Shown here one piece after another: positions 11,580 to 21,560 of a stretch of 64,000 nt of DNA. The position numbers and the translations under genes are program-made. Source of the DNA: Gnetum montanum (lineage: Eukaryota; Streptophyta; Gnetopsida; Gnetales; Gnetaceae); NCBI GenBank assembly GCA_015680685.1, contig MNCI01025300.1:79107-143106 (forward strand), written 5' to 3'. Position 1 is the first letter of the stretch. The number at the start of each line of letters is the position of its first letter. The notes beneath the pieces were generated by a model. That model saw only the letters and a program-made list of their open reading frames with translations, had not been told where the DNA came from and ran no database searches.

Positions 11580-12395
11580 TGACAGTTAGAGGGCTTGCCC
11601 GAAAGACGTCAACAAAGAATACGAAACACTAGACCGATGAAAGCACCAACAACGTTTATCAACAGGTACTCAAGTATCATCCTGTCAACGTAGAGGTGCA
11701 GAGATGAGGGAATTTGGAGCTAGGATGGTATAGGAGGAAATAGGTTCGGGGAAGACACAAATGGGCGGGGATTGCTTTTTTTATGCATAAGCAAATAGGC
11801 TTTCTCCTGCGATTGCATTTGCATGGAGTTATGCCTTCATTTTGTGTTAAAGGGGGTTGCATAGATGAATTGTGTTGCATCTGCACGGCCTGGGTGAGAT
11901 GTGTTTCACCCATTTTGCCGACCCCCTTTTTTTTTGGCGTCCACTAGGCAAGTTGCGTTACGCCAGCTTATGGACTTGATTGTAATGCAAATGCGGAAAG
12001 CATGTGCTGCGTATGTACATTTTACGCACGGGAAGTGGATGGGATAGTTAAAAGTAGTGATAACGGTTAAGGGTAGGATTATGAGGAACACAAGGATGCA
12101 CCCTCCGAGTGGACAGTCCAACTTAAGTAGCCATCTCAAAACGTTATCAGTATTACACCACTCAGATGAACGCACCTTCGAACGACGTCCTCGTAACAAG
12201 TAACCTGCAACCAAAGAAGAAAACAGAGGGTACCATTGTTCATGCGGATCATGGGTGAGGTTGTTGAAAAAAGTACTATTGAAGGTGAGATAAAGTGATT
12301 GGGCCATGAAGGAGGAACTGTAGCACGAGGCCAGAGTCTTCAACCTTGACGCTCGGCCCACCATATCGCCGCTAAAGAACATTAGACTCGGCGCA
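11580..12395 (-). other. 3' untranslated region of B
   Basis: It lies between the integrase C-terminus and the polypurine tract. A 158-codon open frame (11906-12382, minus) has no domain I recognise and no relative elsewhere in the window. I treat it as chance. Confidence 0.55.
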
Positions 12396-13520
12396 CCTGA
12401 CTGGTCATGTAAAGAACCAGCCAGATGAATCTATGAAGCCAGGGTCTGATAGCAATGATGAGCGGAGATCCCCAAAGTTGTAATTGATGAGAACGCCTTT
12501 GGGGCTCCGGGCTACAGAACTAACCTCTCAGAGGTACCACCGCTGGAATGGACCCTCCCAGTTTGTAGAGAATTTGCCCACTGGTTCGCAAATGGCCTTA
12601 AGAACTAAATCTCCCTTCTTGATCAGACGCTGCTGAACATTGTGATGATGCTTTTGCCTCTACTTGTCTTGATACTTCTGGATTGTATCAAGTGTCTGTA
12701 TTCGCTTCTCCTCTACTGAATCCAGATCCATGATCTGAGACTTGATGTGTTGAGCCTCATTTATAATCGTGGAGAGGACCATTCTCAAGGAAGGAATTTG
12801 CAATTTGAGGGGTAGCACTGCCTTAGATCCGTAGACTAGGCTATAGGGTGTACTGTCTATAGCTGTCCTACATGTAGTACGATATGCCCATAGCACATAG
12901 AGGATTTTTTCGTGCCACCACCTCTTGTTGCTGTCAAGCATTTTCTTGAGCAGATTGATAATGACCTTGTTCATGGCTTCAGCTTGACCATTCGCTTGCA
13001 GGTAATAGGGTGAGGAAAAAGATTATTTAATGCCAAGGCTATCACAAAAGGATTTGGTTTCCGTACTACTAAACTGTGGCCCGTTATCGGTCATGATAGT
13101 CATCGGGAGACCAAATCTGGTTACAATGTTGTCTAAGATGAAATGGCAAATCTGTTGAGATGTGATCTTTCGTAGAGGAATAGCTTCTACCCACTTCATG
13201 AAGTATTCAGTGGTGGTAATTATGAAGATATGACCTGCAGAAGATTTCGATGTGATGGGACCTATGATGTCTAGTCCCCATCGTTGAAACGGCCATGTTA
13301 TCTGAGTCGTATGTAACTCTGTAGGCGACACGTGTATAATATTTGCGTAGCACTGACACATGTCACAAGTTTTAACCTTTGTTAGGCATTCGTTTTCCAT
13401 ATATGGCCAGTAATACCCTAAGCGATGGATTTTTGAAGCCATAGCCCTTGGTGCTACGTGTCCTCCGCATAATCCCTTGTGGACTTCATCAACTATACGT
13501 TGTGCTTAGTCCTTGTTAAC
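12396..13520 (-). pseudogene. Integrase of B (decayed)
   Basis: This is the DNA-integrating enzyme of the element. The zinc-binding N-terminal part shows HRLGYYWPYMENE and CDMCQC (about 13330-13440). The catalytic core has LDIIGPI (first Asp), TDNGPQF (second Asp) and ANGQAEAMNKV (Glu). A C-terminal chromatin-side segment, KGDLVLKAI then GKFSTNWEGPF, is near 12560-12630. A TAA stop after SLGIK (about 13021-13028) and other stops break it. Element I carries the homologous segments at 26586-27600. The domain assignment is firm. Confidence 0.85.
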
Positions 13521-13583
13521 GCAAGTAAGCAGCACACCATTAAAAGAATGTCTATAGAGAGTACTGTCTCCTATGATGACGTA

Positions 13584-14160
13584 CTACCTAGCTCTCTTGC
13601 AGATTGCATCTTTTTGTGCACGTGTTAGTTCATGCGGTGGCTCGCCATGCAAGAGGTAAGTCTTAATGCTATCGTACCACTCTAGCGTTCTGTCCTCGAG
13701 CAGAGAGGATATATGCACCGCCTGAATGATGGGATCTATGCAATATGTTATTAATGCAGGATAGGTGTCGAACAAGTGTGAGGGTATGTTCAAAGCCAGT
13801 GTAGCTAGTGCGTCGGCCAGTGTGTTATCAGTGCGTGGCATGTGTTGGGCATCGATGGTCGTGAACCGCTTCAGAAGATCTTTAGCCATATCGCAATAGG
13901 GCTGTAAATGTGCAGCCTTGCAGGCGTAGACTCCTGTGATCTGATTTATGACGAGCATCGAATCACCCCTAATTACCAGGTGTCGAACATCGAGTTCACA
14001 GGTAGTTAGTAATCCCCTGAGGAGTCCCTCGTACTCTGCCACATTGTTTGTACAGGGGAAGGTCAAGCGATAAGTGTGAAGACGCACATCCTCAGGTCAT
14101 AGTGTAATAACTGTAGCGGCGCTGCCGCCTCTAATAGTTGAAGCTCCGTCGAATTATAAC
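13584..14160 (-). pseudogene. Second RNase H-like domain of B (archaeal type)
   Basis: The open frame at 13584-14087 shows LTFPCTNNVAEYEGLLRGLL, then LVIRGDSMLVINQITGVY, then PRTDNTLADALATLAL. This is the order of motifs in the RVT_3/archaeal-type RNase H fold (acidic residues in AEYE, GDS and TDN/ADALA). It follows the ordinary RNase H of the RT and precedes integrase. An extra RNase H at this place is a known mark of the Tat lineage. The upstream part (14090-14160) continues the frame across a stop. It probably degraded RNA in the RNA-DNA hybrid when the element was active. Confidence 0.75.
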
Positions 14161-14234
14161 GTTGCTTCAGGGCCTTTCAGGATAGGGCTTAAGCTATGTA
14201 CATGTTCATCCAAAAATTCAGGTTCTATGGTTGC

Positions 14235-15904
14235 CTAACTGTCAATAGGTGATGTTACCAATTGTTTGGCTATCGCTTGGCCTTTCGTAGAAGATTGGCC
14301 AGTGTAATGCAGATCGAATTCTACCGTCATAGCCTTCCAACGAGCTATTTTGCTACTTTCATATAAGTTATGCGTAATGGCTCTAAGGATGTTATTTTTA
14401 TAGATGATGTTGACCTGGCTACGAAAAAGATAATGTCTACACTTCTTGAGCGTAAATACTAATGCTAAGCAGTTATGCTCTACTTCGTTGTACCTCGTTT
14501 CATATACACATAGAGCATGACTCAAGTAGTAGATAGGTACTTCTGACCCATCATCCCTCCTTTGACAGATTAATGCAGCTAAGGCTACATCTGAAGTTGC
14601 GAGGTAGATATAAAATGGTTGATCCCTTTGCAGTGGGAAAACTATTGGCAAGCGTTGAAGCTCTTGCTTCAAGCTGTCAAAATCGTGCTGACAATCGTCC
14701 GTCAATTCGAAATTAACCCCCTTTTTAAGCAAGTGTTGCATAGGGTGCAGCTTGTCGGCTAATCTCGAGATGAACCACCTAATAAACTATAACCTCCCCT
14801 ATAATCCGCGTAATTGCTTAAGACTTGTAGGGGGTGTCAGTTCAACAATGGCTTTGACTTTGTCAAGATCCACGTGTATGCCAGTTTCCGATACCACAAA
14901 ACCTAGCATGCATCCAGTTTTGACTCCGAACACACACTTTTTTGGGTTGAGTCAGAGGTCATATTTAGAGCATCTTTTAAGGACTAACTCCAGATCCTTT
15001 GAATGATCTTCTGACTTTAAAGACTTAACAGCTATATCGTCAACATAATTATTCAGTCTCCCTAAGAGGTAATCGCTAAAGATGTATGTCATGGCTTGCT
15101 AATATGTCGCTCTGGTGTTTTTTAAGCCAAAAGACATCATGGTGTAATAAAAGGTTCCCAGGGTGTCATAAATGTCATTGTTAGCTGGTTCTCTAGGTTA
15201 ATGCGTATTTGGTTGTAGCCTGAGAAGCCATCCATGAAGGACAAAAGCACATGTCCAGTGGTTGTATCCAACAATTGATCGATACTCGGCAATGGGAAGT
15301 TATCTTTGATTGTAGCTTTGTTCAAGTCCTGGAAGTCTATGCAGATACGTATGCCTCCGGTCTTTTTAAGAACCACTACAATGTTAGATACCCAATCTGA
15401 GTAATCAACTGCGCGGACAAAACCAGCCTGGTACAGTTTAGTGATTTCATCACGTACTGCTAGCGTGACTTCTGGCTTGATCTTTCGTGCTTTCTGTCTA
15501 ATGGCTTTGATATGGAGATCTAGGATTATGTTGTGTTGAATTAATCTCGGGTCTAGTCTTGGCATATCCTCGTATGACCATGCAAACACCGTGATGTTAT
15601 TCTGGAGAACCAATTTTATGTCATCACTTGCCTTTTGGTCTAATAGAGAACTAACCTTGAGAGTTTTAGTATCACCCCTATGCGTAACCACAAAGACCTC
15701 GTTGAGTGGATCTTTGGTTACATCTCCAGCTTCTAGATCTAGCGTGCACGTCAATTGCTCTAGCCAGTCTAGAGATGTTTTCAACATGGCTATGATTACG
15801 TCATTAAGGGCTAGGTTAGTTTCTGCTAGTGTGGGATCAAGCTGTCTAATGATTTCACTGTGTGAGCTTGCTAAAACTAGCGGTGCAGATAAAATTTCAT
15901 CCAT
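14235..15904 (-). pseudogene. Reverse transcriptase and RNase H of B
   Basis: The RT begins with a long open frame (15137-15904). Motifs include KLYQAGFVRAVDYSDWVSNI, IRICIDFQDLNKATIKDNFP and LLSFMDGFSGYNQIRI. After a break near 15136 the catalytic YVDD is kept (15036-15047, minus). The thumb and RNase H follow in 14235-14741: FDSLKQELQRLPIVFPL, then VPIYYLSHALCVYETRYNEV and the ARWKAM segment. The stops and the frame break make it inactive. Unlike in most gypsy elements, the protease is not adjacent. It lies about 5.2 kb upstream, beyond the antisense block. Confidence 0.85.
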
Positions 15905-16395
15905 CTGTCAATTATCCTGTAAAATTGTCAAATATGAGAGTAATTAGAAAGATACTAAGTTTGATGTGATAAGTGCTTAACGAATAATGCTTAGTTTAGT
16001 CTACAGGACGTGATGTGGCATTACCGAGCGTAAAGCTAACTGAATTTTAAATTTCGCAAACAACCTGTAATTAATGAGACCTGATTACAAGGAGATAAGA
16101 TATAGTAGCTTAGGGTCATTTCAGACCGTAATGTGTGCGATATCTGACGTAATTAATGCCTCGATCCTCGGGTTCCAGTTCACACCAGCAATAAGGCAAG
16201 TCTCACTGAAATCGGGTATCAAGTCGGTTAAATTCTGCATATAAGTAAGCAGTTTTCATTTAGAACAGGTTGTTTGCTGTCGCAAATTTGAATTCTTAGC
16301 TGTTACAGAGAGAAAGGAGGAGGAGCAGAAGATTGGAGTGGGTTGTTTGCAAAGGCGTGAAGGTGCGAAAGTGCGAAGGTGTTAGAACTATAACA
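15905..16395. other. Spacer between RT start and antisense gene; possible antisense promoter
   Basis: It has no coding sequence in the element direction. It lies directly upstream of the plus-strand ATG at 16396, so any antisense promoter should be here. It holds AGCGTAAAGC (16023) and short purine-rich runs (AGAGAGAAAGGAGGAGG, about 16306). I see no convincing TATA box. Confidence 0.4.
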
Positions 16396-17841
16396 ATGGC
16401 ACCTAAGGTGAGAGGGAAGAATGCAAAATTAGCTAAGATTGATGAGGTGCAAGGGAGCCTGCAGCGTGCATCGCAAGCAATGGTCGAAGTGAGAGACACT
16501 ACGCCTTTGAATTGGTAGACCATCCCTTGCTTATTCATGTTATTTTTGCAGTGTTTATTCTTGTAGCGTCATCTATGTAAATTAGCATTTTAGACTATAG
16601 ACCTTGCGTTAGCACAAGGGTTTATACACTAGGATCGCTTCTATCGCTGTTGTCAGGGACAAACCTTGTACTATTGCAAGGGTTTAGGCGATTTCGGCAT
16701 GAATAGCTAAGCGTAATCTATAGGTTTTCTGTATTTTAAGCATGCAAATCTGAATCTAGACATTGATGTGTTTATTGTTTTCTCTGTACAGTATCATGTT
16801 AAGACCTGTCCTAATCGTCTTAGATATAGTCAGGGTTTTATGTTGTGTAAACCCAATCGTACCTAATGTGCCTCCCCCTCAGACTCGGTTACATGGGAAG
16901 GCCATATGGTTTCGAAAGGGTGCGCTGGAGTTTCTGCAGTTTTTACTACATAACTACAACATTATTGTATGGTCACACCTATTGGGAGATGTTGCTGGCG
17001 CCATTCTGGAGCACCTGTTAGTGGGTTCCACGTAGGGAATTCTGGCTTTCTTGACAGACGTGTCTATTGACACTGGTCGTCCCTAGGACCATGAACTTAG
17101 TGCCAGAGGGTTGAGGTGCTTAAGTTGGATCTAGGAAATGGCTCAGTTTAGCTGTTACCATGCATACAACACTTTGTTTGTGGCTCGTCACGTCTTGACT
17201 TGCTTCCAGAACCCACCAGGCACAGTGTATTATTCAGGGGGTAAGTGGTTTTATTGGTGGTATTGTTATTATATGTCTATTGTCTGAAGCATAAGATAAA
17301 CATATGGGTTATGGTACAGGTTTTTTATCCATGAGAACAAGTTAGTAGACGATGGTGATACCTTAGATTGGACTGAAACGACAATAAAGACATTTACCTC
17401 TACTAGCAATGTACGCGCTGGTGTAATGGGGTAGATCGGCTTCGACCTTCATGAGTATCCCACCTGTTACGCTGATGCTTTCGACAATTGCCAGAATCTC
17501 GGGTGGTTACATGACGATTGGACTTTGGATCTGCCCCTTACTGTCGCAGACGTGCAAAGGAAAATTCCTCCATTTCCTTTACCATTTGAACCTGGTAAAG
17601 TTGCTGTGTATGTTATTATTGTATAATGTAATTGTGAATCATGAATGTTGCGTAATAGTGTCCTTTAACATATGTCTTGTATGGTTCAGTCAGGGAATAT
17701 TGGGAGATTACCCTTACAATTTCCAACCACGAGGCAAATACCATTCTCTTCTGCTACGGCAACATCAAGGAGGCACAATGCTGGCTCGCCATGCGGCGGC
17801 CCCAGTTGCGATGGTTACCAAGCTGCGTCAGGCGAGGCTAA
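16396..17841 (+). pseudogene. Antisense gene 1 in B: decayed FCP1-like (HAD-type) phosphatase domain with introns
   Basis: The possible first exon starts at ATG 16396 (MAPKVRGKNAKLAKIDE). Acceptor TTTTCTCTGTACAG ends at 16791. Exon 2 (16792-17240) reads LRPVLIVLDIVRVLCCV, then KGALEFLQFLLHNYNIIVWS, then AYNTLFV and NPPGTVYY. This order matches FCP1/NLI-interacting-factor domains: the DxDG strand, a RPGxxEFL-like helix, the IWTS-like strand, the VDDSPYK region and NPPGTAIFP. Donor GTAAGTGG is at 17241, acceptor at 17319. Exon 3 is 17320-17594. Donor GTAAAG is at 17595, acceptor at 17689. The frame then runs to TAA 17839-17841. Stops at 17033 and later, loss of the second DxDG Asp (DIVR), and VARH in place of VDDS show it is catalytically dead. 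It runs opposite to the retrotransposon genes. The domain call comes from motif order by eye. Confidence 0.6.
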
Positions 17842-20396
17842 TGCACTTATTTTTGGCTGTAACCCCTAATGTCCCCGTTAGTGAAATGTTAACCCTAGTC
17901 AACTCCTTCAGTGAAAAAGCTGAGCGCTTTTGCATGCCTGTGCATCATGTACGTGTAAGTTTTGATATTGATGCTCAGCTTTTCACAGACCTTTTCGGCG
18001 TTCCCTCTGACGACCTTCCCATAGAGGAAAAGGGAAAGAGGAGTCTCGCCTGCCAGGAGTGGCTAGGGGCCAAGAAGGAGCCTAAGGTGATCCCTTGTGA
18101 GAAGATCAAACCAGAGATCACCAAGATAATTTATCCTTTGTTTCGGGCCCAGGCTTTCCCCAAAACACTCTCACAGGGGAGGTTCTTTTCTATAGAACAA
18201 ACCCGTATCATGCAGGAGGTTATGGAGGAAGGGACCCATTTTGACTGGGCAAGCTACTTTGCTGAGGGGTTACACGCTGAAATGATTAGGCTTTGCCAGA
18301 AGCTTGATTCTCGTTTCAATGTGCATTACGCCTTCTTCATAGCTTGCCTTCAGTATTTTGGCGAATTTTTGGTCATCCAAAGGAATGGGGTCTGGGTGGA
18401 GCAAGACTGAAATCAGCTATCCAAACTTTGGATTACCCACATTTTCGGCACTACCTATGGACAAGATCCCCCAGAAGGGATTGGCGAGTCTCTATCTATA
18501 ACGATAAGGGATTTGGCAACGTCTTGAGTGTGAGGCCCTGACAATGTAGGCGAGGTGATGCCCACCTACACTATTGATGCTTCGTGGGGGAAATGCTTGG
18601 CGACTGAAACTGTAAAGCCTTCGGCTCAGCGTAAAAGGCTTCGCTTAACCGAGGCCCCTGTGGAGCCTCCAAGTGGCACAGGTCGAACCATGCAGGTTAA
18701 AGTTCAACGGAGTAAACCTCCGCCTGGTAAGCGTAAAAGACATGTGGTGAAAGTTATTATATTACACAATTTTTATTCAGGATATTTTGAATCATCTAAG
18801 TGTGAATGTGATATGAACAGTGAGACCTACGGAACAGTTGACCCCTGAGGCAGGGGCAATGATATTAAGTCGTGCGGAAGGTGCCCTAGTTTTGGAAGAA
18901 GAGGCCCCAGCTATTAGGACTAGTGACACACGAACTCTTGTGCGTAAGGAGAGGGAGGAGGTGGGAATTGTTGATGCACCCTCCACTGTAACCAGCCGAG
19001 GTAATAAGCATATTGGATGTCTTGAGTTTTGTTGATAGTTAGGATTTTTTTAACTAAATTACACTACAAAGATGTATCCACGTCTGCCCCTATGATCAGA
19101 ACATGGAGAGATTTTCCTGACAAATTCACCTTCATGGAAGGCGTTGTCAGTGATATGATCGAGCACCTCGAGCACGGAGATCCTGGAGCTAGTATGTTAT
19201 AACTATAATAGGTTTATTTTATCAAAAAGTGGTAATGTTTCACTTATATTGATAATGTTTACTATTAGGAGCTCGCCTTCGATGGGACCCAACGGAGCCC
19301 ATTGATTTGGACATAGTGGAGCCTCCATCTGATAGGGCAGTCATGCCACACAGCATTTATGAGGAGATGCGTAAATGTGCGTTACGCTCGACTCGCTCCT
19401 TGTGGGAGAGTAAGGGTGTCAATGAAGACCTCTGGAAAAGGCTGCAGAGGTTAGAAAGGGAGAAGGAGTCTCTGGCCAAAGAGGTCGGAGACTTCAAATC
19501 ACGATGGGAGTTCCTGCAGGTGCGGGCAACGGGTGAGGAGGACTGGCGCACAGCTGTGATTGACTACTCTCGCTACTGGATTGTAGTCAGGAACAGTGTG
19601 CAAACCAGTCAGGAGTTGGTGGAGAAGCGGATGCAGATAGAACTGTTATCTCAGAAAAGCTAGGACTGGAAGGATTTCTGTGCAAGTGTGCAGGAGTGTG
19701 GGCAGAAAGAAAAGGATCACAAGCATCTGTATAAGCGAGAAAGTATCACTTATCGTCAGCATTACCGTGATTCTGCCATCGAAGCTCAAACCTTGCGAGT
19801 ATTCCTTGATGTCATTGGTGCGTCTAAAGCTTTTGAGAAGTTCCAGGAGTAGGTGACAGTAAGCGCATCACTGGAAAGAGAAATGACCCTTCCCGGGGGT
19901 GAGACTACTATCCCCACTTTCTTCCCTGATCCGCCTCGTTGGACCAGTGTGGAAAAGGGGAAGGTGAAGGCTGGAGTTGCTTTGGGGAACGGCATATGGT
20001 CTGAACTAATGGAAGAGGAGATTATGCAGCGTCTATGGGTCGGTTTAGAATAGCTCCCCTTTGCTGCGGAAGCAGGACCGTCGCGAGTAAGTTTAAATAT
20101 TATTGAATCTAAATTTTCTGGTTATGGTGTCAAGTCTTTGCTAATGTATCTGCTGTATACAGGTACAAGAATTGGAGGGTGAAGGCGAACAGGGTGGGGA
20201 ACAGGCACAAGAAGAGGAGCGTAATAGCGGGGAGTGTCCTCTTGTGGAGCTGACATTGGAGCAAGGGCCTCGTGGGGGTGGCATTCCTCATGAAGGAATA
20301 CCTTCTAAGAGGGACGACCCACTTGAGGACGACTTATTAGGCTTGGAACCTGACCTAAGGGATACGGGTGATAGTGGCACCAGGGGGGATGCGTAA
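17841..20396 (+). pseudogene. Antisense gene 2 in B: unrecognised multi-exon gene with coiled coil and acidic tail
   Basis: ATG 17841 overlaps the gene 1 stop as TAATG. The first open part (to 18410) includes VRVSFDIDAQLFTDLFGVPS and later HFDWASYFAEGLHAEMIRLC. It loosely recalls the plant-transposon-protein/antisense-ORF proteins of Tat elements, a weak resemblance. A Lys/Arg-rich stretch (QRKRLRLTE, GKRKRH; 18620-18745) looks like a nuclear signal. Likely introns end at AG 18821, run from GT 19001, span 19192-19268 (GTATGT...ATTAG), and span 20087-20162 (GTAAGT...ATACAG). The exon from 19269 encodes a Lys/Glu-rich coiled coil (RLQRLEREKESLAKEV). The last exon is Glu/Gly-rich and stops at 20394-20396. 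In-frame TAGs (about 19660, 19850, 20051) break it. Function unknown; it may instead be the 3' part of gene 1. Confidence 0.5.
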
Positions 20397-21106
20397 CTGT
20401 AACTTACACAGGATTTTATTCACTAGAATTGAACAATAGTTATATGAATATTGAAAAGATTGGCATTAAGATATTCTGTATGGTTTTTAATGCTATTTAT
20501 TTTATTTTTTTATTGGTTTTATCTCTCGATTTGCATTGCGTAAGTGTAATTGTTAAGGTTCTGAATAAGTTACGTTATTGTGAAATAGAGTTGCTAGTTT
20601 AAGGCCATCGCGGGCCATCATGTAACATTTGCGTAAGATATCAATGAACTAGTTTAAGGCCGTTGTGGGCCATGGCTAGTTTAAGGCCGTTGCGGGCCAT
20701 GGCAAGTTTAAGGCCGTTGCGGTCCTGCTGCGTAAATCTGGAAGCATAATTGATAATACCGTACATTTATGTGTAATTGAACCAAAATGATCAATGAGCG
20801 TAAATAGTGTGTATAAAGAATTGTGAATGGAATAATGAATAGCAAGCGTAAATATGTATGAATATATGAAAGAAGATGGACAATGCAAACTGCTAAGCGT
20901 AAAAGGCAAAATTAGTAAAGATGTAAAAATGCACGTAAGTGCCATTCAGATCAATTACTAATTCGTAATTGTTTCTTGATGGCCTTTATGCTCAGTGGTG
21001 CGTAAGGACGAGGAGGTTTGCAATCTGACTCTTCCACATCACTGTCCTAAAATGGTAGGTTGGCGCAAGCTAGACTGTCGTCATTCGTTTCGGTTTGTTC
21101 AGGGAT
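20397..21106. other. Downstream flank of antisense genes up to protease of B
   Basis: It is AT-rich just after the antisense stop (T runs at 20495-20520), as expected of a plant 3' end. It then has the GGCC tandem repeat (20598-20726) and several AGCGTAAA-type motifs (20633, 20729, 20800, 20846, 20897). No coding sequence is recognised. Confidence 0.5.
20598..20726. repeat. Short tandem repeat, AGTTTAAGGCCGTTGCGGGCC units
   Basis: AGTTTAAGGCC followed by GTTGCGGGCCATGG-type sequence occurs near 20598, 20650, 20677 and 20704. The last three copies are spaced 27 bp apart. Each unit holds an inverted GGCC...GGCC pair. It lies between the antisense genes and the protease. Confidence 0.75.
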
Positions 21107-21560
21107 TCAGGGATGGGTCTGTTCGTTCGATGTTTCTACCTCCGAACACCATTCTTCCTTAATATTGTTGATTGTACTGGGGGTGATTTCGTCACCATGT
21201 ATTACAACCTCTCCTCTTGCGTAAGGGAGATGTATCTCCTGATGGATTGGTGACGAAACTGTCCTCAGTTGGGCTAGCCAGGACCTCCCTAGAATTAAGT
21301 TGAACCCAGGCATCTCCTTGATGACAAAGAATGTAGCATCCATTGGGAATTGATCCCCTGCCACAAATTCAATACGCACTATTCCCTTGACCTGAACCCG
21401 TGCCCAATTGAATGAATTTACGCATGTTGTCGTTGAGGGACTGATCTAGTCGACCAGACCCAACCTATCCACGATGGGATAAGGGATGACATTCGTAGCT
21501 ACGCCGTCGTCCATGTGCACCCTCCAGATCCGGTATTGACCGACCCGGATGGTGATAAAC
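21107..21560 (-). pseudogene. Aspartic protease of B
   Basis: The retropepsin-like protease that would process Gag-Pol. The active-site region MDDGVATNVIPYPIVDRLGL (about 21455-21520) shows the D-x-G core. After a stop and a frame break, the C-terminal half at 21107-21379 has FPMDATFFVIKEMPGFNLIL, then GRSWLAQLRTV, the typical LGRxWL flap-end motif. It is fused in frame to the Gag linker upstream. Instead of RT, the antisense block follows downstream. Confidence 0.75.

Noticed and set aside
11906-12382. 158-codon open frame on the minus strand in the 3' part of B
   Set aside because: It has no recognisable domain or motif and no relative elsewhere in the window, and it lies between integrase and the polypurine tract. 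Treated as chance.
16396-20396. Antisense block as an env-like gene of the retrotransposon
   Set aside because: It lies on the opposite strand, has introns, and shows no signal peptide or membrane segment of the expected kind.
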